Source: JAZDJP01 sp043803805 (lineage in GTDB: Bacteria; Planctomycetota; JAZDJP01). Taken from it: a stretch of DNA of 11,935 bases. Within the stretch, counting starts at the first letter, position 1, and every line of letters starts with the position of its first letter. The stretch spans positions 1 through 11,935 of the forward strand of contig JAZDJP010000108.1 in the NCBI GenBank assembly GCA_043803805.1, written 5' to 3'. Below the pieces are notes generated by a model. It ran no database searches and was not told the origin of the DNA. It saw only the letters and a program-made list of their open reading frames with translations. The position numbers and the translations under genes are program-made. Positions 7,341-11,935 of the stretch are shown piece by piece.

Positions 7341-8429
7341 TCAGTAGTTTCCGTATTCCCGATACGCGTCCAGAAGCGCCTGGATGTTCCGTAACGGCGC
7401 GTCTGCCTGTATGTTATGCGATGTGCAGAAGATGTACCCGCCGCCCGGGGCGAGGGTTTCCCGCACCCGTTTGACCTCCCGTCGGACGTCTTCCGGCGTT
7501 CCAAAAGGAAGGGTTTTCTGAACGGAAATTCCGCCCTGGAAGGCGAGGCGTTTCCCGAATTCCGCCTTGATTTCGCGCGGGTCCATCCCCGCCGCCTCGG
7601 GCTGGAGGGACTGAAGGATGTCGAGTCCCCGCTCCGCGAGAAGCGGAATGATCGGCCGGATGGATCCGCACGAGTGGTGCATGACGCGCACGTTGTTGGA
7701 TGTTGCGAGGCGGACATAATCGGCGAAGCCTTCCCCGAGGAATTCCGTCCACATCGCCGGCGACACGAGCGGGCCGTTCTGGGAGCCGAAGTCGTCTCCG
7801 GTCAGAAAAATGTCGAGCCGTCCGTTCGCGGCATCGAGAATCCGCGTCATGTAGGCGGCGTAAAATGTCCGGATGCGGCGGAAGATCGCGTGCGCCACCT
7901 CCGGATTTAAACTCATGTCCATGAAGATGGCCTCCACCCCGCGGAGGTACATCGCCGGCTTGAGTTGCGCGACACGGTTCAGGCGATCGCCCACGAACAC
8001 CGCCACGCGCCCCTTCCGGCGCACGGTCTCGCACTGGCGGGCGATATCCGAGAAATCGTACCAATCCGGGGATGGCCAGTGGCTGTAATTCTCTATTTCG
8101 TCAGGGGTTGTGGCTGTGGCCAGGGGGGATCTCGCCAGTTCCTCATAGTGTTCCCGGCCTTCCGGCGTCCAGGCGTTGACCCTCGTCCGGCGCACCCCCC
8201 AGAGATCCTCCTCCGTGCCGTCCGGAAATTTTCGCAGGGCCGGTCCGACGTAACGCGGCCCCTCGATGTACCGGAAGTCCACGTCGTGGGCATCCAGGAA
8301 TTCCGCCTCCGTCATCTTCCACGCCGCGGCGATCTTCTCCTTTGTGCCCTTCGACAACCACACGTCCACCGGGACGCGGTCCGGCGTTTCATGTTTCAAT
8401 GTTCGAAATACCCGGTCGCGCGAATTCAT
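7341..8429 (-). CDS. Uroporphyrinogen decarboxylase (URO-D)/MtaA-like protein
   Basis: Member of the URO-D superfamily on the methyltransferase side (MtaA/CmuA-like) rather than haem HemE. It is 362 aa from the chosen ATG, which gives the typical opening MNSRDRVFRTLKHETPDRVPVD. A putative metal site is His252-x-Cys254 in HHSCGS plus Cys335 in YIFCTSHNIQ, a His-x-Cys...Cys arrangement like the zinc site of MtaA. Family blocks GDDFGSQNGPLVSP (211-224) and FQGGISVQKTLPFG are present. Proteins of this kind usually move methyl groups between a corrinoid protein and coenzyme M, folate or other acceptors. No corrinoid-binding protein or methyltransferase partner lies in the window, so the substrate is open. 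An in-frame GTG at 8462, preceded by AAGGGGG at a 5-nt gap, is a serious alternative start and would add 11 residues. It is divergent from the rRNA promoter. Confidence 0.85.
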   Translation of the reverse strand: MNSRDRVFRTLKHETPDRVPVDVWLSKGTKEKIAAAWKMTEAEFLDAHDVDFRYIEGPRYVGPALRKFPDGTEEDLWGVRRTRVNAWTPEGREHYEELARSPLATATTPDEIENYSHWPSPDWYDFSDIARQCETVRRKGRVAVFVGDRLNRVAQLKPAMYLRGVEAIFMDMSLNPEVAHAIFRRIRTFYAAYMTRILDAANGRLDIFLTGDDFGSQNGPLVSPAMWTEFLGEGFADYVRLATSNNVRVMHHSCGSIRPIIPLLAERGLDILQSLQPEAAGMDPREIKAEFGKRLAFQGGISVQKTLPFGTPEDVRREVKRVRETLAPGGGYIFCTSHNIQADAPLRNIQALLDAYREYGNY

Positions 8430-8531
8430 CGGATCCCCATCCTGTCGGCCGGCCAGGCGCACCGCATCCCCCTTGTATCACAGGAGATGCGGATAGCCGT
8501 GCGGCGAGGTCGGTGACCTTGATTTCCCGGC

Positions 8532-8557
8532 GTTTTTTTAAGGAATTATTATTTTTC
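8532..8557 (+). promoter_or_regulatory. AT-rich UP-element-like tract of the rRNA promoter
   Basis: This A/T-rich block, with runs of T and AATTATTATTTTT, lies just upstream of the -35 box in otherwise GC-rich DNA, where rRNA promoters carry UP elements that bind the RNA polymerase alpha subunits. The rest of 8463-8531, between the URO-D gene and this tract, shows nothing I can name. Confidence 0.55.
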
Positions 8558-8561
8558 CCGC

Positions 8562-8590
8562 TTGACGCCTCCCGCCACGTTGGTTATTAT
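8562..8590 (+). promoter_or_regulatory. Strong sigma70 promoter of the 23S-5S operon
   Basis: The -35 box TTGACG (8562-8567) and -10 box TATTAT (8585-8590) are separated by an ideal 17 nt. The segment after the -10 (AACGGGTCC) is GC-rich like the discriminator of stringently controlled rRNA promoters. Transcription should begin near 8597, giving a leader of about 165 nt before 23S. It is the clearest promoter in the window. Confidence 0.85.
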
Positions 8591-8614
8591 AACGGGTCCC
8601 TAGTAAGGGGGGAA

Positions 8615-8644
8615 CGGCAATTTTGCCTGTCCGGGAAATTGCCG
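8615..8644 (+). promoter_or_regulatory. boxB-like hairpin in the rRNA leader
   Basis: CGGCAATTT (8615-8623) pairs perfectly with AAATTGCCG (8636-8644) around a 12-nt loop. It lies immediately upstream of boxA, the position of boxB in rRNA antitermination leaders. The loop is larger than in lambda boxB, so the role is inferred from position. Confidence 0.6.
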
Positions 8645-8646
8645 GT

Positions 8647-8659
8647 TGTTCTTTGACAA
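8647..8659 (+). promoter_or_regulatory. boxA antitermination site
   Basis: TGTTCTTTGACAA differs at only two positions from the E. coli rrn boxA TGCTCTTTAACAA, which binds NusB-NusE (S10) and lets polymerase read through Rho sites. It is partly enclosed in a 7-bp stem (CGGTTGT 8643-8649 with ACAACCG 8656-8662). A boxC-like TGTGTGG follows at 8679-8685, as in E. coli rrn leaders. Confidence 0.8.
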
Positions 8660-8709
8660 CCGAAAACGTTTGACGTGGTGTGTGGTGTTTTCTCTCAAAG
8701 CCATAGTTT

Positions 8710-8749
8710 CACAATTTTTATTCCGCGAAAGCGGAAGGCGAAAATTGTG
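8710..8749 (+). promoter_or_regulatory. Nested hairpin just upstream of 23S rRNA
   Basis: An outer 9-bp stem CACAATTTT (8710-8718) with AAAATTGTG (8741-8749) encloses a 6-bp stem TTCCGC/GCGGAA (8721-8736) capped by a GAAA tetraloop. It ends 12 nt before the inferred 23S 5' end. Probably a folded leader or processing structure of the pre-rRNA; the stability is seen, the role is inferred. Confidence 0.6.
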
Positions 8750-8761
8750 CGAGAAAATGGC

Positions 8762-11805
<3,044 letters not shown>

Positions 11806-11903
11806 GGATTCAACGCTCCTCGAAGAGCTGATAGCTGCACGCGGAGTGCTCCCACCCAAGCCACAACCACCCAGTCGTCGTTGCCCGCAAACCAGCGGCG
11901 ACT
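11806..11903 (+). other. 23S-5S internal transcribed spacer
   Basis: About 98 nt with no tRNA. A small GCTC/GAGC hairpin (11815-11828) and a strong terminal hairpin (11873-11903) are visible. The short gap supports co-transcription of 23S and 5S. Confidence 0.7.
11873..11903 (+). promoter_or_regulatory. 11-bp hairpin abutting the 5S gene
   Basis: AGTCGTCGTTG (11873-11883) pairs with CAGCGGCGACT (11893-11903) over 11 bp with two G-U pairs, around a 9-nt loop. It stops right where 5S begins, which suits a processing signal. Only a short TCTT follows, so a terminator is unlikely. Confidence 0.5.
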
Positions 11904-11935
11904 TCTTGCCGGTGACGATTGCGGAAAGGCCACCC
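11904..11935 (+). rRNA. rrf: 5S ribosomal RNA, 5' end only (cut by window edge)
   Basis: GCCGGTGACGATTGCGG followed by AAAGGCCACCC matches the opening of bacterial 5S rRNA (GGTGnCnATnGCGnnnnGGnCACACC). Only about 32 of some 115-120 nt are present; the exact first base is uncertain by a few nt. Its place about 100 nt after 23S supports the call. Confidence 0.85.

Noticed and set aside
8463..8761. tRNA or a 16S fragment between the URO-D gene and 23S
   Set aside because: No cloverleaf, no TTCGA arm and no 16S 3' end (anti-Shine-Dalgarno region) could be found there.

Overview
The window is a GC-rich bacterial chromosome segment with a RAYT-type transposase at the left edge, four metabolic or transport genes in the middle, and most of an rRNA operon on the right. 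The lineage cannot be named from this sequence. A 23S-5S operon with no 16S in front, a long-form SerA, a UroD/MtaA-like protein, a DUF4143 ATPase and GGGGACA-type tandem motifs next to a Y1 transposase would fit an environmental, poorly cultured phylum (PVC-like or a candidate phylum), but that is inference.

Layout. Positions 1-895 (minus) hold a REP-associated tyrosine transposase, cut off by the window edge. Positions 991-2733 (minus) hold a polytopic GT-C (GT39/ArnT-like) glycosyltransferase. This gene is bracketed by two tandem GGGGAC motif pairs that point outward. Positions 2875-3648 (minus) hold an AAA_14/DUF4143 ATPase that appears to have lost about 120-130 internal residues, including the Walker B region. 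Positions 3687-5012 (minus) hold an EntS-like MFS exporter with a GTG start and a strong Shine-Dalgarno. Positions 5077-5562 (minus) hold an AT-rich orphan gene for a small membrane-anchored protein. After a spacer with degenerate TTTCGTG repeats comes serA (5758-7338, plus). It converges, with a 2-nt gap, on a UroD/MtaA-like gene (7341-8429, minus).

The right third is an rRNA transcription unit on the plus strand. A near-consensus sigma70 promoter (TTGACG-N17-TATTAT) with an AT-rich upstream tract leads into a leader of about 165 nt with boxB-, boxA- and boxC-like elements. A nested hairpin follows, then a complete 23S rRNA (about 8762-11805), a spacer of about 98 nt ending in an 11-bp hairpin, and the first ~32 nt of 5S rRNA. 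No 16S or tRNA lies upstream. The antitermination signals and promoter sit directly in front of 23S, so the 23S-5S unit is physically and transcriptionally separate from 16S.

The genes do not form one pathway. MFS, ATPase, glycosyltransferase and transposase share a strand but are separated by repeats and spacers. SerA is a housekeeping gene of serine biosynthesis. I see no defence system, CRISPR array or phage module. The more unusual points are the unlinked rRNA operon with its own antitermination leader, the repeat-bracketed glycosyltransferase, and the internally deleted ATPase.
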